This document shows positions 62,445-64,000 of a DNA stretch of 64,000 bases, piece after piece. Made by a program: the position numbers and the translations under genes. Origin of the DNA: Drosophila persimilis (Eukaryota; Arthropoda; Insecta; Diptera; Drosophilidae); the NCBI RefSeq assembly GCF_003286085.1, contig NW_020825294.1, forward strand, positions 8,928,001-8,992,000. The letters are read 5' to 3'. The notes below the pieces were generated by a model. It saw only the letters and a list, made by a program, of their open reading frames with translations, made no database searches and was not told the origin of the DNA. Positions within the stretch are counted from its first letter, which is position 1; every line of letters begins with the position of its first letter.

Positions 62445-64000
62445 CCCATTGTTCTCATGCAAAGTCGCATTTAACATTTTAACCTTTCATTTTCGAAACA
62501 ATTGCGTCTGCTTATAAAAAATGGATGCGAAACGAGGCGAAATGCCCAGAGACATCTCTCCGGGAGAGTCTGGGCTTGGCGAGGGGGCCTGCCCCATGCG
62601 GTGTTCCAGGACTCCTCGCTCACTCAAATTAAAATGTATAAAACAGAGCACGAGACTGATTCGAGTTGTGGCATGCAAATGGAAGCGGGACTGGTCGATG
62701 GGGGCAAGTCGAGGCATGGCGTACTCCCAAAAGCAATAACGATGACAGTCGAGCGAGCAGAAGCTTAAGTTCCGTGTAGCTTCGGTTAACGATGGGGCCT
62801 CCACAGCGAGAAAACCCCCCTCGAAAATGTGTGCTGGGGGGCCTGTCTCGGATTAATGTTGTATTGTGGATAAGATATGATTAATAGCGAGATTTCTCGC
62901 AGTGCAGCGATGATATACTCGACTGTGGACTACCTTTGACTGCCGATCCGACTGCCTGGCTAGGTGGGCTCCCTCTGTGGGCTCTGGGCCATGGGTTATG
63001 CATGCCACTGTGGTCCCTCTGTGGCTAACATTTCATTTCATTCCATGGCAGATGTGCAAATTTGATTTCGACTTGCAGCTCGGCCGGCTCTAGGCCGTGC
63101 CTCAGATATGATACTTATTACTGGTACGCCTTTCGTTGACATATTTCCAGATGGCTTGTCTTTGAGGGCGAAAAACAGACGCATACCTGTGCACAGGTAC
63201 ACAGGACGATGGTGATGGGTCGTCCTTCTTCCTGGCTGTTTTCATTGCATACTTTGCGGCGTCTGGCAGTGCTTGTGGAATGTTCATCTGTGATGTATGC
63301 ACGTATCCGTGTCTGTGCCTGACAAGTGCAATAATATCATAAGCACAACGGCAACACAACACGTACTCCCCCTCCCGGCGGCCCCCCCTGCCACCCCCCT
63401 GCCAACCGCCTGCTGCTGTTTTTCTGCATTGTTTGTTTTTTGAGCTGTTTTTTGCCCCGTGGCTCTGGGGTCCCACAAGTTCACAAAACCCACAAGTGCA
63501 GAGATCTCCTATCCCCCCCCACCGCCTGGCCCTGCTTGAGCGTCTGCGTTATGTGATTAAGGATTAAATTCATTGCGGCCCAGGTGGAGCCTTCGAAGGG
63601 TCTTGGGCTGGGATAACATCGGAAAGGGAACTTGTGTACGTATGTATGTATCCATAGGTATTCCTAGAGTATCTGCATTGCTTCTAGGTTTCTGCTGTGG
63701 TTTTTTTTGCCTTCTGATTGTTTGTCTCTGTTATAAATCCATCAAGTGGGTGGAAGAAGCCTGCAGGCTGCACTGGAGTGCACTCGAACGGGCAGCATCC
63801 AAGGGTAACAGACCCAAATTGATTTAGGCCAAAACTAAACCAGTTAGTGGACTATCTTCCACTACATAAACTTTGCCTGGAAAGGGGGCGGGGCAAGGCA
63901 TGGCATGGCATTTTAATTGAATTTGCTCGTGTCGCCATCCTTGTCGGGGTCGGAGGTTGCCCAGGCACCAAATGTTGTCAAGTCACCTTCCGACAGGGCC

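Larger units (their letters stand above)
48449..64000 (+). other. first coding intron of Trim9, running to the window edge
   Basis: From the donor at 48449 no further Trim9 exon could be recognised to the end of the window, so the intron is at least 15.5 kb. It is rich in pyrimidine runs and simple repeats: GGACGGCCC units (49143-49169), a TATCT array (49636-49670), a GATTTCT repeat (54183-54217), GCTCTG hexamers (57800-57826), CT/C-rich runs (61521-61555) and heptamers at 62410-62444. Open frames in the region lack domains. Long introns like this usually hold neural enhancers, which cannot be identified by reading alone. Confidence 0.6.

Overview
This is a stretch of fly nuclear DNA, almost certainly Drosophila. 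The signs are short introns of about 50-90 bp with GTAAGT/GTGAGT donors, AATAAA poly(A) signals, a Motif-1 (M1BP) core promoter element, TATCGATA (DRE) sites, GT and GAGA simple repeats, a decayed DINE-1-like Helitron, and genes whose closest relatives are on Muller element B (D. melanogaster 2L, around 31). The style of the DINE-1 copy makes me lean to the obscura group, but that is a guess.

Layout, left to right. 1-3.56 kb: non-coding, probably an intron of the minus-strand gene whose Ser/Pro-rich first coding exon lies at 3566-4058. 4.06-6.95 kb: its upstream region and the spacer to a plus-strand gene for the mitochondrial GGQ peptidyl-tRNA hydrolase ICT1/mRpL58 (6949-7616, two exons). 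This meets, tail to tail with about 45 bp between stop codons, a minus-strand gene for a multi-pass membrane protein of the DUF389 family (7662-9717, three exons, Motif-1 promoter near 9991). 11809-16144: a fatty-acid transport protein gene on the minus strand, rebuilt here as four exons encoding 626 residues. It shares a 0.8 kb divergent promoter region with Lrr47 on the plus strand (16939-18284, two exons, 428 residues). A previously unlisted minus-strand exon pair (18725-19078) may be a small gene convergent with Lrr47.

19.1-31.0 kb is a gene-poor spacer rich in simple repeats. At 31.0-36.3 kb are two tandem secreted acid-lipase genes: a Lip4-like gene with four exons and a paralogue with two. 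Between them is a decayed DINE-1-like Helitron. 36.3-46.9 kb is another spacer, holding one weak minus-strand candidate gene or pseudogene near 44.2-45.0 kb. From 47.5 kb the first coding exon of Trim9 (RING and two B-boxes, plus strand) is present. The rest of the window, 48.4-64 kb, appears to be its very long first coding intron; no further Trim9 exon was recognised.

The genes do not form one pathway. The lipases release fatty acids in the gut lumen or lysosome-like compartments, and the fatty-acid transporter imports and activates them. Lrr47 and Trim9 are both ubiquitin-ligase components (a CUL2 substrate receptor and a neuronal RING ligase). mRpL58 rescues stalled mitochondrial ribosomes. 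All identifications are from reading the sequence; no database search was possible. Exon boundaries come from splice-site consensus and frame agreement.
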